From Pseudocitrobacter vendiensis (lineage in GTDB: Bacteria; Pseudomonadota; Gammaproteobacteria; Enterobacterales; Enterobacteriaceae): a stretch of DNA of 64,000 bases. Below the pieces are notes generated by a model. It did no database searches and was not told the DNA's origin. It saw nothing but the letters and a program-made list of their open reading frames with translations. A program made the translations under genes and the position numbers. Location of the stretch: contig NZ_CALSBS010000001.1 of the NCBI RefSeq assembly GCF_943590815.1, positions 310,001-374,000 of the forward strand. Reading direction: 5' to 3'. Positions 55,986-64,000 of the stretch are shown piece after piece; position 1 is the stretch's first letter; the number at the start of each line of letters is the position of its first letter.

Positions 55986-56014
55986 ATAGTACCTTTGACA
56001 GAATAGTTATGCAA
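55986..56014 (-). promoter_or_regulatory. Sigma-70 promoter of artPIQM with weak ARG-like box
   Basis: Minus strand TTGCAT (-35, 56014-56009), 17-base spacer, TACTAT (-10, 55991-55986). An ARG-like sequence, AGAAT-AGTT-ATGCA on the plus strand (56000-56013), covers the -35 with 8 of 10 half-site matches, so weak ArgR control is possible. Confidence 0.6.
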
Positions 56015-56104
56015 TATTTGTGCGTTAAAACTTAAATATAAACCAGCGTTACACTTAAAGTTAGCACAAAATGTTGGGTGGGCGAGGCGGAAGGCGGAAA
56101 TGTC

Positions 56105-56124
56105 GGCATTCCTCACGGAATGCC
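56105..56124 (-). terminator. Hairpin after ybjP
   Basis: GGCATTCC-TCAC-GGAATGCC, a perfect 8-bp stem downstream of the ybjP stop. Confidence 0.65.
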
Positions 56125-56162
56125 AGACAATTTACCCATGACAGGGGAATAGCGGGGAAGAC

Positions 56163-56678
56163 TTAACGTTTTTCAAGCGACTGGCGCAGCGTTCCGGCTG
56201 GCGCGTGGACGCTGCCGCCAAGGTAACGCACATCATCAACCGCCCAGCACTGGCCTTCGCGGATCATCAGCACTTCGTCCTGCCAGCTTTGCGTACCCTG
56301 CTTGAGAGTCACACGCAGCGGAATATTTCGTGCATCCGTATTTGGGATTGTGGACGCACTGGCGACACTGGCGCTATCGGCAGGCGTTGTGCGGCTGGAG
56401 AACGGATCGGACTGCAACAGCGCACTGTGGCTGGCGTCGCTGCGGCTGTCATTCAGCACTTTTGCCAGATCGTCGCTCAGGTAAGGGCGCAGTGCCGCAA
56501 GGTCATTATTACGGTGCTGAATGCGATAATCGTAAAACTTTTGTGCCACGGCGTCCGGCCCGCCTTCCACGCAGGGCCCGCTTCGTGTACCAATATCTTT
56601 AAAGGCTGGCGTCACGGTGGTACAGGCGCTCAGCAGCATGACGCCAGGGAGAAGGAGTGCAAGAGTGGAGTAGCGCAT
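56163..56678 (-). CDS. ybjP: Lipoprotein YbjP
   Basis: A 171-residue putative outer-membrane lipoprotein; lipobox LLSAC puts the acylated Cys at residue 19. E. coli length, with matching segments RSGPCVEGGPD, DDLAKVLND and EGQCWAVDDVRYLGGSVHA. Function unknown. ATG 56678 follows AAGGA; an upstream ATG at 56717 would place 13 residues before the signal peptide. Confidence 0.92.
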   Translation of the reverse strand: MRYSTLALLLPGVMLLSACTTVTPAFKDIGTRSGPCVEGGPDAVAQKFYDYRIQHRNNDLAALRPYLSDDLAKVLNDSRSDASHSALLQSDPFSSRTTPADSASVASASTIPNTDARNIPLRVTLKQGTQSWQDEVLMIREGQCWAVDDVRYLGGSVHAPAGTLRQSLEKR

Positions 56679-56779
56679 AATTTTTCCTTTTAAGCAGCTC
56701 AACACATCCTCCTTCAAACGTGTCGTTTGTGCGATGCAGTCTGAAGGATTTGTGTATACGATTATGATGTTTACACTAA

Positions 56780-56886
56780 ATCCTTCAAGTTACATCAAGG
56801 CGGCAAGGGAGTGAATCCCCGGGAGCTTACATGAGTAAGTGACCGGGGTGAACGACTGCAGCCAACGCAGAGGTAGCTTGAAGGAT
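56780..56886. repeat. ERIC element (intergenic repeat unit)
   Basis: Imperfect palindrome with termini ATCCTTCAAG and CTTGAAGGAT and the diagnostic ERIC core GTGAATCCCCGGGAGCTTAC then AGTAAGTGACCGGGGTGAAC. It lies 100 bases before ybjQ, in the divergent ybjP-ybjQ region, and would be transcribed from neither gene unless ybjQ starts upstream of it. Confidence 0.92.
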
Positions 56887-56984
56887 GACGTGTATAATCC
56901 CTTTCCAAGCATAGCGCATCGGTCCGATAATGGGAGAGGACAGTTTGCGCTAAGGCATTGAACGTTAAAAGAAGGAGTACAACG

Positions 56985-57308
56985 ATGCAATTCTCAACCA
57001 CCCCGACGCTGGAAGGCCAGACCATTGTGGAATATTGCGGCGTGGTCACCGGTGAGGCGATTCTCGGGGCCAATATCTTCCGCGATTTCTTCGCCGGTAT
57101 TCGTGACATTGTGGGCGGTCGTTCCGGTGCCTATGAAAAAGAGCTGCGTAAAGCGCGTGAAATCGCTTTTCAGGAACTGGGCGAGCAGGCAAAAGCGCTG
57201 GGGGCTGATGCCGTTGTTGGTATCGACATCGATTATGAAACCGTCGGCAAAGACAGCAGCATGCTGATGGTGAGCGTCAGCGGCACGGCGGTGAAAACGC
57301 GCCGATGA
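56985..57308 (+). CDS. ybjQ: Heavy-metal-binding-domain protein YbjQ
   Basis: A 107-residue YbjQ_1 (UPF0145) protein, E. coli length and nearly the same sequence ([36 protein letters not shown]). The fold forms oligomeric alpha/beta assemblies; the function is not established. ATG 56985 follows GAAGGAGTACAAC. Its stop overlaps the amiD start by 4 bases. Confidence 0.94.
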   Translation: MQFSTTPTLEGQTIVEYCGVVTGEAILGANIFRDFFAGIRDIVGGRSGAYEKELRKAREIAFQELGEQAKALGADAVVGIDIDYETVGKDSSMLMVSVSGTAVKTRR

Positions 57309-58135
57309 AACGCTTCCTGACGCTGGCTTTACTCGCGGGGCTTTTAGTGGGCTGCGCGGGCGAAAAGGGCGTAATAGATAAAACCGGGTATCAGCTTGAT
57401 ACCCGCCATCCGGCGCAGGCCGCGTATCCACGCGTAAAAGTGCTGGTGATTCACTACACAGCGGACGATTTTGACGTCTCGCTGGCGACACTCACGGACA
57501 AACATGTCAGCTCGCATTATCTCATCCCCGATGTGCCGCCAATCCACAACGGCAAACCGCGCATCTGGCAATTAGTGCCGGAAGATAAACTGGCCTGGCA
57601 TGCCGGGATCAGCTTCTGGCGAGGGGCGACGCGGATTAACGACACTTCGGTGGGGATTGAGCTTGAGAACCGCGGCTGGCAGAAAACAGCGGGTGTGAAG
57701 CATTTTGCGCCATTCTCACCTTCTCAAATTGATGCGCTGATCCCGCTGGCAAAAGATATTATCGCCCGATACGACATCCAGCCGCAAAACGTGGTGGCGC
57801 ATACCGATATTGCCCCGCAGCGCAAAGATGATCCCGGCCCGCTCTTCCCGTGGCAGCAGCTTGCCGCGCAGGGCATTGGTGCCTGGCCGGACGCACATCG
57901 GGTCGCGTTTTACCTGAACGGACGCTCGCCGTATCAGTCTGTTGATACTGCCGGGTTGCTCGATCTGTTGTCACGCTACGGTTACGACGTGACGCCGGAT
58001 ATGACGCCCGCGCAGCAGAAAAGGGTGATTATGGCCTTCCAGATGCACTTCCGCCCGACGCTGTGGAATGGCGTGGCGGATGCGCAAACTCAGGCGATAG
58101 CGGAAGCATTGCTGGAGAAATATGGGCAGGGGTGA
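57305..58135 (+). CDS. amiD: N-acetylmuramoyl-L-alanine amidase AmiD
   Basis: A 276-residue zinc amidase lipoprotein. Lipobox LLVGC puts the acylated Cys at residue 17. Amidase_2 motifs: [11 protein letters not shown] (first zinc His), GIELENRGW and [14 protein letters not shown] (second His and Asp/Lys). A C-terminal peptidoglycan-binding three-helix domain follows. It cleaves muropeptides, including anhydro forms, at the outer membrane. Length equals E. coli AmiD. Confidence 0.95.
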   Translation: MKRFLTLALLAGLLVGCAGEKGVIDKTGYQLDTRHPAQAAYPRVKVLVIHYTADDFDVSLATLTDKHVSSHYLIPDVPPIHNGKPRIWQLVPEDKLAWHAGISFWRGATRINDTSVGIELENRGWQKTAGVKHFAPFSPSQIDALIPLAKDIIARYDIQPQNVVAHTDIAPQRKDDPGPLFPWQQLAAQGIGAWPDAHRVAFYLNGRSPYQSVDTAGLLDLLSRYGYDVTPDMTPAQQKRVIMAFQMHFRPTLWNGVADAQTQAIAEALLEKYGQG

Positions 58136-58139
58136 TGGT

Positions 58140-58222
58140 TTTTGCCGGGGGCGCTGCGCTTGCCCGGCCGACATTAACTGCTCGTTGTAGGCCCGATAAG
58201 CAAAGCGCCATCGGGCATTTTC
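58140..58222. repeat. REP/BIME pair between amiD and ybjS
   Basis: TGCCGGGGGCGCTGCGCTTG plus CCCGGC, and GTAGGCCCGATAAGC with GCGCCATCGGGC, two REP units between convergent genes. Confidence 0.75.
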
Positions 58223-58223
58223 A

Positions 58224-59237
58224 CTAGCGGTGCAGCTTCCCGTGATCTTCCAGCCACGCGGCGGTGCGCACGATACCGTCGTCCAGCGTAACAATCGGCG
58301 CATAACCCAGCTCTTCTTTCGCGCGGGTGATATCCAGCGTGAAATCAAAGTTCAGTTTCGAAACGCCATAATGGGTGAGAGCCGGCTCTTTAGCGGATTT
58401 ATTGCCAAAGCGTTCCATGCTGCGCGCCACCATATCCAGCATCGGGTAGGGTACGGAACGGATCCGGCACTTGATATCCAGCTCGTCAATTAAACGCTCG
58501 ACAATGCTGCGCAGGGTGCGCGGTTCATCGTTGGTGATGTTATACGCGCGGCCAGAAGGCAGGCCGTCGCACTGCGGCTGGCTGGCCAGCCACATGGCAT
58601 GCACCACGTTTTCGTAATAAGTCATATCGACCATCGCATGGCCGCCGCGCGGCAGCAGCACGCTGCCGTAGTGGTGCATCATTTGCGCCAGACGCGGGAT
58701 AAACACTTTATCGTGCGGCCCAAAAATGCTTTGCGGACGCAGAATGGTAAAGCGCGTATTTGGGTTAGCCTGCGCCAGCAGTTGCACGACTTCTTCACCT
58801 GCTGCCTTGCTGCGGGCAAATTCGCAGGCAAAACGGTGCGGACGAAAATCTTCTTTGATATCGCGATGGTGGTGATAATCGAAATAGAGCGACGGAGAGG
58901 AGATATGAATAAAGTTGCGCACGCCCCAGGCCACGGCCCATTCGCCCAGACGGCGCGTGGCGCGCACGTTTGCGAGATCAAACGCTTCCTGGGTTCCCCA
59001 CGGAGAAGTAAAGCTGGAGCAGTGCCACAGCGTATCGACACCGGCGAGCATCACTTTCGCCTGAGAAGAGACCAGTTCCGTTAAATCGGCGTGGACGAAC
59101 TCCGCACCCATTTTCTCCAGCAGTTTGCCCATCGCCTCATTGCGACCGCTCGCTCTGACGCTGATGCCCTTGTTGCGCAAATACTCGACGGCATTTCTGC
59201 CGAGCCCGCTGGTCGCGCCGGTAACCAGTACCTTCAT
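58224..59237 (-). CDS. ybjS: NAD(P)-binding epimerase/dehydratase family protein YbjS
   Basis: A 337-residue extended short-chain dehydrogenase. Nucleotide loop [15 protein letters not shown] (7-21) and the [12 protein letters not shown] region near 115-126. The catalytic Tyr-x3-Lys is not obvious: [11 protein letters not shown] follows without a Tyr three residues before the Lys, so activity may differ from classical members. E. coli YbjS matches in length. Function unknown. Transcribed with ybjT and poxB upstream. Confidence 0.92.
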   Translation of the reverse strand: MKVLVTGATSGLGRNAVEYLRNKGISVRASGRNEAMGKLLEKMGAEFVHADLTELVSSQAKVMLAGVDTLWHCSSFTSPWGTQEAFDLANVRATRRLGEWAVAWGVRNFIHISSPSLYFDYHHHRDIKEDFRPHRFACEFARSKAAGEEVVQLLAQANPNTRFTILRPQSIFGPHDKVFIPRLAQMMHHYGSVLLPRGGHAMVDMTYYENVVHAMWLASQPQCDGLPSGRAYNITNDEPRTLRSIVERLIDELDIKCRIRSVPYPMLDMVARSMERFGNKSAKEPALTHYGVSKLNFDFTLDITRAKEELGYAPIVTLDDGIVRTAAWLEDHGKLHR

Positions 59238-59322
59238 ATCGATCCACTGTGTAAAAAGAATTTCGTGCGCATTTTTCCGTGAATTTCACTCTCATGCAAT
59301 GGGAAACTAAGAAGAAATGAGC

Positions 59323-60765
59323 TTATGCCTCTTTTTTGCCCGTGATTTCTTCTGCAAGCCTGGCAATTCGCCGCGCCATACCGCGAAAAATGAACAGATG
59401 CGCGGGGATCATTAACAGCCAGTAGAGTAATCCTGGCATACCGTGTGGATGCCACCAGGCGCGAACGTCAAGTTCACGATGGTCGCCTTTATCCACCAGT
59501 GTAAAACTGAGTCGCCCCAAACCCGGTGCTTTCATACCGAACAGCAGTGACAATTGTTTCTCCGGCTCGACGATAATCACTTTCCAGCTATCGACGCTAT
59601 CGCCTGTTTTCAGCCGTGCGTGCGCCGGGCGGCCTTTTGCCAGTTTATGCCCTACCAGCAAATCCATCGCAGCACGCGTTTTCCACAGAATATTGCCAAA
59701 GAAATAGCCTTCGCGACCGCCCAGCCGATTCACCACTTGCCACAATGCCGCCAGGCTTGCCAGGGTTTTAACCGTATAACCTGCCTGTTTGGCAAAATAG
59801 CCGTATTCGGGCCGCCAGCGGGCAAACGCGTGTTCGTCGTAGCCCCAATCGCTGGAGTTCACCAGCTTCTTTTCTTCTTCCAGCGTCTGGCGTACGGCTT
59901 CATCAAACGTTATCAATTTCTGCGGGATCAACGCACGCAGTTCGCGATCGTCGGCCAGAAGATCGTGCTTTAAACCCTGGATCAGCGCTTTCGCAATTGT
60001 CGGCGGCACAGAGGTGATCACATTTAAGAACCACACCGAGATCCAGCTTGTCGGAAAAGGTATGGGAATTAAGGGGCGATGACGCCCGCTTACCGCCATA
60101 AAGCGCTCAAACTGTTGCTGATAGGTCAGCTCTTCCGGGCCAGCCGCTTCTAAGACGCGATTCTCTGAGGCTGGATGCTCCAGCAACCCCGCCAGATACA
60201 CCAGCAGGTTCTCCAGTGCAATCGGCGTTGTGCGCGAACGCACCCAGCGCGGCGGTGTCAGTACGAGCAGGTTGTAAACCATATCGCGCATCACTTCGAA
60301 AGCGGCAGAGCCCGCGCCGACGATGATCCCCGCGCGCAGTTCAGTCAGCGGAATGCCCGCTTCACGCAGAATATCCCCGGTGGCCTGACGGGCGCGCAGG
60401 TGCTCAGATTGTTCATGCGCGGGAGCCTGTAATGAGCTTAAAAAGATGATCTGTTTAACCGGAACCTGGCGTAGCGCATCGCGCACATTGAGCGCCACCT
60501 GGCGTTCATGGGCGAGAAAATCGCGGCTCTCACCCATGCCGTGTACCAGGTAATAGAGCGTATCCACGCCCTCAAGCAGGGCGGGAAGGGAAACCGGCCA
60601 TTCAAGATCGAGCGAGTGACAGGTCACGCCGGGAAGCTGCTGCTTTTCCAGACGTTCGATATGCCGCGCCGCCGCCCCCACGGTGTACCCGCGCGCGCTC
60701 AGTTCCGCCACCAGATGCTGGCCGATATACCCACTTGCACCGAGGACTAAAACGGTTTGCGGCAC
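59323..60765 (-). CDS. ybjT: NAD(P)-binding protein YbjT
   Basis: A 480-residue protein: an N-terminal NAD(P)-binding Rossmann domain ([20 protein letters not shown]) and a C-terminal DUF2867 domain with a hydrophobic, membrane-associated tail ([20 protein letters not shown]). E. coli YbjT has 476 residues. Function unknown. It lies 10 bases after ltaE, in the poxB-ltaE-ybjT operon known from E. coli. Confidence 0.92.
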   Translation of the reverse strand: MPQTVLVLGASGYIGQHLVAELSARGYTVGAAARHIERLEKQQLPGVTCHSLDLEWPVSLPALLEGVDTLYYLVHGMGESRDFLAHERQVALNVRDALRQVPVKQIIFLSSLQAPAHEQSEHLRARQATGDILREAGIPLTELRAGIIVGAGSAAFEVMRDMVYNLLVLTPPRWVRSRTTPIALENLLVYLAGLLEHPASENRVLEAAGPEELTYQQQFERFMAVSGRHRPLIPIPFPTSWISVWFLNVITSVPPTIAKALIQGLKHDLLADDRELRALIPQKLITFDEAVRQTLEEEKKLVNSSDWGYDEHAFARWRPEYGYFAKQAGYTVKTLASLAALWQVVNRLGGREGYFFGNILWKTRAAMDLLVGHKLAKGRPAHARLKTGDSVDSWKVIIVEPEKQLSLLFGMKAPGLGRLSFTLVDKGDHRELDVRAWWHPHGMPGLLYWLLMIPAHLFIFRGMARRIARLAEEITGKKEA

Positions 60766-60775
60766 GTCATTCTCC

Positions 60776-61777
60776 TTATTTAGCTAAAAACGCTTTCCAG
60801 TGGCTGACGACGTCGCTGAGCTGCTCGCGGCTGACGTCCAGATGCGTCACCAGACGCACTACCGGCGAGGCGTTGATCAGCACATCACGTTCAAGCATAT
60901 ACGCACCCAGCGCCGCTGCCTGCGCGTCACCCACGCGGACAAACAGCATATTGGTGTCGTGACGCGTTACGTCCGCGCCGATCTCACGCAGTTGTGTTGC
61001 CAGCCAGGCGGCGTTGTCATGATCGTCCTGCAAACGCGCGACGTTATTTTTCAGTGCATAAAGCCCGGCGGCGGCCAGAATCCCGGCCTGACGCATTCCG
61101 CCGCCGGTCATTTTACGCCAGCGCATCGCACGCTTGATATAGTCGTGATTGCCGACCAGCAAGGAGCCGACAGGCGTGCCGAGACCTTTCGAGAGACAAA
61201 TAGTGAACGAATCGCAATACTGCGCAATTTCTTTCAGTTCACAGCCGTATTCCACCACGGCGTTGAAAATGCGCGCGCCATCGACGTGCAGCCCCAGCTT
61301 GCGCTCGCGGGTGAATTCCCACGCCTGGCGCAGATAATCTCGCGGTAACACTTTACCGTTATGCGTGTTTTCAATGCTCAGCAGTTTGGTGCGAGCAAAA
61401 TGGATATCATAGGCTTTAATTTTCGCTGCGACTTTATCGAGCGGCAGGGTGCCGTCGGCAGCGGCGTCAATTGGCTGCGGCTGAATACTGCCCAGCACTG
61501 CCGCGCCGCCGGCTTCATACAGATAATTATGCGCACCCTGACCGACGATATACTCCTCGCCGCGTTCGCAGTGGCTGAGGAGCGCCACCAGATTCGCCTG
61601 GGTGCCCGTGGGTAAAAAGAGGGCGGCGTCCTTTCCGGCAAGATCGGCAGCGTAGCGCTGGAGTTCATTGACGGTAGGATCGTCGCCATAAACATCATCC
61701 CCAACCGGGGCGGCCATCATCTCTTCGAGCATGGCACGGCTCGGCCGGGTAACGGTATCACTGCGTAAATCGATCAT
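60776..61777 (-). CDS. ltaE: Low-specificity L-threonine aldolase LtaE
   Basis: A 333-residue PLP enzyme that splits L-threonine and L-allo-threonine to glycine and acetaldehyde. The Schiff-base Lys is in [11 protein letters not shown]. Other features: RSDTVTRPS start, [15 protein letters not shown] and [10 protein letters not shown]. Length equals E. coli LtaE. It is 36 bases after poxB and 10 before ybjT. Confidence 0.95.
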   Translation of the reverse strand: MIDLRSDTVTRPSRAMLEEMMAAPVGDDVYGDDPTVNELQRYAADLAGKDAALFLPTGTQANLVALLSHCERGEEYIVGQGAHNYLYEAGGAAVLGSIQPQPIDAAADGTLPLDKVAAKIKAYDIHFARTKLLSIENTHNGKVLPRDYLRQAWEFTRERKLGLHVDGARIFNAVVEYGCELKEIAQYCDSFTICLSKGLGTPVGSLLVGNHDYIKRAMRWRKMTGGGMRQAGILAAAGLYALKNNVARLQDDHDNAAWLATQLREIGADVTRHDTNMLFVRVGDAQAAALGAYMLERDVLINASPVVRLVTHLDVSREQLSDVVSHWKAFLAK

Positions 61778-61813
61778 GACATTTCCTTGTAACTGAGGAG
61801 AATGTCGATAGTT

Positions 61814-63532
61814 TTACCTGAGCCAGTTGGTTTTCGCCAGCTCCATCACTTCATCGCCGCGTCCGTTAATAATGGCGCGCAGCATATAGAGGCTGAAGCC
61901 TTTGGCCTGCTCCAGTTTAATCTGCGGCGGCATGGCCAGCTCTTCTTTAGCGACCACCACATCGACCAGTACCGGTCCGTCGATGCTGAACGCTTTCTGA
62001 ATCGCTTCATCGACATCAGCCGATTTTTCCACGCGGATCCCTGAAATACCGCAGGCTTCGGCGATACGGGCGAAGTTAGTGTCGTGCAGCTCGGTGCCGT
62101 CGGTGAGGTAACCGCCCGCTTTCATTTCCATCGCCACAAAGCCGAGAACGCTGTTATTAAAGACGAAAATTTTCACCGGCAGTTTCATCTGCACCACGGA
62201 GAGGAAATCGCCCATCAGCATGCTGAAGCCGCCGTCGCCGCACATTGCCACCACCTGGCGACCGGGGTGAGTCGCCTGTGCGCCCAGCGCCTGCGGCATG
62301 GCGTTTGCCATCGAGCCGTGGTTAAACGAACCAATCAGGCGGCGTTTGCCGTTCATCTTCAGATAACGCGCGGCCCAGACGGTGGGGGTGCCAACATCGC
62401 AGGTGAAGATGGCATCATCGGCAGCGAAATGGCTGATTTGTTGCGCCAGATATTGCGGGTGAATCGCTTTATCGCTGGGTTTGGCAAGGTCATCGAGCCC
62501 TTTGCGCGCGTCGCGATAGTGCTCCAGCGCTTTATCGAGGAATCGACGATCGGTTTTCTCTTCCAGTTTCGGCAGCAGGGCGCGAAGCGTCGATTTGATA
62601 TCACCGACCAGTGCCATATCAACCTTACTGTGCGCGCCAATGCTGGCGGGGTTAATATCAATCTGGATGATTTTGGCATCTGTTGGGTAGAACGGACGAT
62701 ACGGGAATTGTGTGCCGAGGAGGATCAGCGTGTCAGCGTTCATCATGGCGTGGAAGCCTGATGAAAAGCCAATCAGCCCGGTCATGCCCACATCGTAAGG
62801 GTTGTCGTACTCGACGTGCTCTTTACCGCGCAGGGCGTGAACAATCGGTGCTTTCAGTTTGGCCGCGAATTCGACCAACTCTTTATGCGCCCCGGCACAG
62901 CCGCTGCCGCACAGGAAGGCGATGTTGCTGGAGTAGCGCAGCAGTTGCGCCAGTTTATCAAGTTCTTCTTCGGCGGGCGTCACAACCGGAAGCGGAGCGT
63001 GGTACCAGTGGCTGCTGGCGCTTTCCGGCGCGGCCTTCAGCGCCACATCGCCTGGAAGCACAACCACCGATACGCCGCGATTGAGCACGGCTTTGCGCAT
63101 GGCAATGGCCAGTACCTGAGGAATTTGGTCGGGTGACGAAACCAGTTCGCAGTAGTGGCTACATTCGCGGAACAACTCCTGGGGGTGCGTTTCCTGGAAA
63201 TAGCCGCTGCCGATTTCGCTCGACGGAATATGAGCGGCTATTGCCAGCACCGGCACGTGGTTGCGGTGGCAATCAAACAAGCCGTTGATTAAATGCAGGT
63301 TGCCTGGCCCGCATGACCCCGCGCAGACGGCAAGTTCGCCGGTAAGCTGCGCTTCTGCGCCGGCGGCAAAGGCGGCGACCTCTTCGTGACGTGTGGGCAT
63401 CCAGTCGATAGTCCCCATTCTGTTGAGACTGTCACTTAGCCCGTTCAGGGAATCCCCGGTTACTCCCCAAATCCGTTTCACTCCCGCTTGTTCAAGTGTT
63501 TTAGCAATAAAAGCGGCAACCGTTTGTTTCAT
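61814..63532 (-). CDS. poxB: Pyruvate dehydrogenase (quinone) / pyruvate oxidase PoxB
   Basis: A 572-residue thiamine-diphosphate and FAD flavoenzyme that oxidises pyruvate to acetate and CO2 and passes electrons to ubiquinone. Three-domain TPP fold: catalytic Glu in [16 protein letters not shown] domain in the middle, TPP-binding [20 protein letters not shown] and the C-terminal membrane-binding helix ([20 protein letters not shown]). Length equals E. coli PoxB, which sigma-S induces in stationary phase. First gene of poxB-ltaE-ybjT. Confidence 0.96.
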   Translation of the reverse strand: MKQTVAAFIAKTLEQAGVKRIWGVTGDSLNGLSDSLNRMGTIDWMPTRHEEVAAFAAGAEAQLTGELAVCAGSCGPGNLHLINGLFDCHRNHVPVLAIAAHIPSSEIGSGYFQETHPQELFRECSHYCELVSSPDQIPQVLAIAMRKAVLNRGVSVVVLPGDVALKAAPESASSHWYHAPLPVVTPAEEELDKLAQLLRYSSNIAFLCGSGCAGAHKELVEFAAKLKAPIVHALRGKEHVEYDNPYDVGMTGLIGFSSGFHAMMNADTLILLGTQFPYRPFYPTDAKIIQIDINPASIGAHSKVDMALVGDIKSTLRALLPKLEEKTDRRFLDKALEHYRDARKGLDDLAKPSDKAIHPQYLAQQISHFAADDAIFTCDVGTPTVWAARYLKMNGKRRLIGSFNHGSMANAMPQALGAQATHPGRQVVAMCGDGGFSMLMGDFLSVVQMKLPVKIFVFNNSVLGFVAMEMKAGGYLTDGTELHDTNFARIAEACGISGIRVEKSADVDEAIQKAFSIDGPVLVDVVVAKEELAMPPQIKLEQAKGFSLYMLRAIINGRGDEVMELAKTNWLR

Positions 63533-63669
63533 GGTTTTCCATCTCCTTAATTGTGATACCGGTTACAAGTTTAGATGAAGATAATGATTATGCTTCCGGC
63601 CGCAGCGGCTTCTCCTCACTACAAACGAGGATAAGACGTATAACAGGGAAGAATAAGGAGAAAGTTCAG

Positions 63670-64000
63670 ATGGTTGCGACGGTGCAAGGATCGTTTAATC
63701 GGATGTTATCCCATGAGGATTTTGGCAAGCTGTTGTTACGCCTCGCTGTAGGCGGATTGATGCTGTTTCATGGCCTGCATAAGTTGTTTGCGGGCATCGA
63801 CGGTATTAGCGCAATGCTGGTAGCGAAAGGATTTCCGGGGTTTATTGCTTACGGCGTTTTAGTCGGTGAGGTTGTTGCGCCCGTTTTGATTATCCTCGGC
63901 GTTCTGACGCGTCTTTCCGCTTTGGTGCTGGCATTTACCATGGTTGTTGCCTGGCTGATGGTGGCAATGGGGAAAACTTTTGCGCTGGACGCTGTGGGGG
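63670..64000 (+). CDS. DoxX-family membrane protein, 5' part
   Basis: Open frame from ATG 63670 to the window edge (110 residues seen). AAGGAG lies 10 bases before the ATG. Three or more membrane segments are visible: LLLRLAVGGLMLFHGLHKLF (about 21-40), AYGVLVGEVVAPVLIILGVL and ALVLAFTMVVAWLMVAM. The arrangement with FHGLHKL and GEVVAPVLIILG is that of DoxX/YphA proteins. The function is unknown; some relatives act in thiosulfate or redox membrane complexes. It is divergent from poxB with 137 bases between starts. The C-terminus is outside the window. Confidence 0.85.
   Translation, partial: MVATVQGSFNRMLSHEDFGKLLLRLAVGGLMLFHGLHKLFAGIDGISAMLVAKGFPGFIAYGVLVGEVVAPVLIILGVLTRLSALVLAFTMVVAWLMVAMGKTFALDAVG

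Larger units (their letters stand above)
55801..56162. other. artP leader and artP-ybjP intergenic region
   Basis: No gene is visible. It holds the ybjP terminator (56105-56124), the artP promoter (55986-56014) and a leader of about 180 bases of unknown role. Confidence 0.6.

Noticed and set aside
58224-59237. Frameshift or broken gene at ybjS because the usual Tyr-x3-Lys is not seen
   Set aside because: The frame is intact at full family length; the catalytic motif simply differs.

Overview
The window is enterobacterial chromosome (Enterobacteriaceae). Its backbone follows, gene by gene, the E. coli K-12 segment from fsaA to poxB: fsaA, moeB-moeA, iaaA-gsiABCD, rimO, bssR, yliI, gstB, dacC, deoR, ybjG, mdfA, ybjI-ybjJ, rcdA, rybB, ybjL, ybjM, grxA, ybjC-nfsA-rimK-ybjN, potFGHI, ybjO, rlmC, artJ, artPIQM, ybjP, ybjQ-amiD, ybjS, ybjT-ltaE-poxB. 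Protein divergence, ERIC and REP elements and several inserted gene sets argue against E. coli itself. A Citrobacter-, Enterobacter- or Salmonella-like genus fits, but I cannot fix the genus from sequence alone. All identifications rest on recognising protein families and motifs by eye; no search was run.

Layout. 1-239: end of fsaA. 404-11096: accessory island between fsaA and moeB. It holds one small unknown gene and a uronate-polysaccharide utilisation set: a secreted alginate-lyase-family enzyme, a cytoplasmic heparinase II/III-family enzyme, a MalEFGK-type ABC importer, a second (cytoplasmic) alginate-lyase-family enzyme and a KdgM-type porin. 11119-11342: REP elements, including a 53-bp tandem array. 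11359-19748: molybdopterin genes, then isoaspartyl peptidase with the glutathione importer GsiABCD. 20166-23156: accessory block where K-12 has pdeI-dgcI, with a solenoid-repeat surface protein, a YaiL paralogue, a cold-shock-domain protein and a small secreted protein. 23336-26475: rimO, bssR, yliI. 26472-30027: second carbohydrate insertion, with a TogB-like solute-binding protein lacking its own permeases, a clan GH-A glycosidase and a divergent LacI-type regulator.

30034-49669 is core backbone: PBP6 (dacC), deoR, ybjG, the MdfA exporter, the sigma-E sRNA RybB, grxA, nfsA, rimK and the putrescine importer PotFGHI, which has a recognisable sigma-54 promoter. 49743-51925 is a two-component system absent from the K-12 arrangement. 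52016-55800 is the arginine transport set, with ARG boxes before artJ. 56163-63532 is ybjP to poxB. A DoxX-family gene runs off the right edge; K-12 has hcp-hcr there.

How the parts work together. The most interesting unit is 945-11096. The inferred route is: porin across the outer membrane, a periplasmic endo-acting lyase, the ABC importer, then a cytoplasmic lyase and a heparinase II/III-type exolyase giving unsaturated uronate monomers. The island has no enzymes for those monomers and no regulator, so it probably feeds a host 4-deoxy-5-ketouronate/KDG pathway and uses global regulators. A good CRP site and a KdgR-like half-palindrome lie in the divergent promoter region. The 26-30 kb locus may be a companion system.
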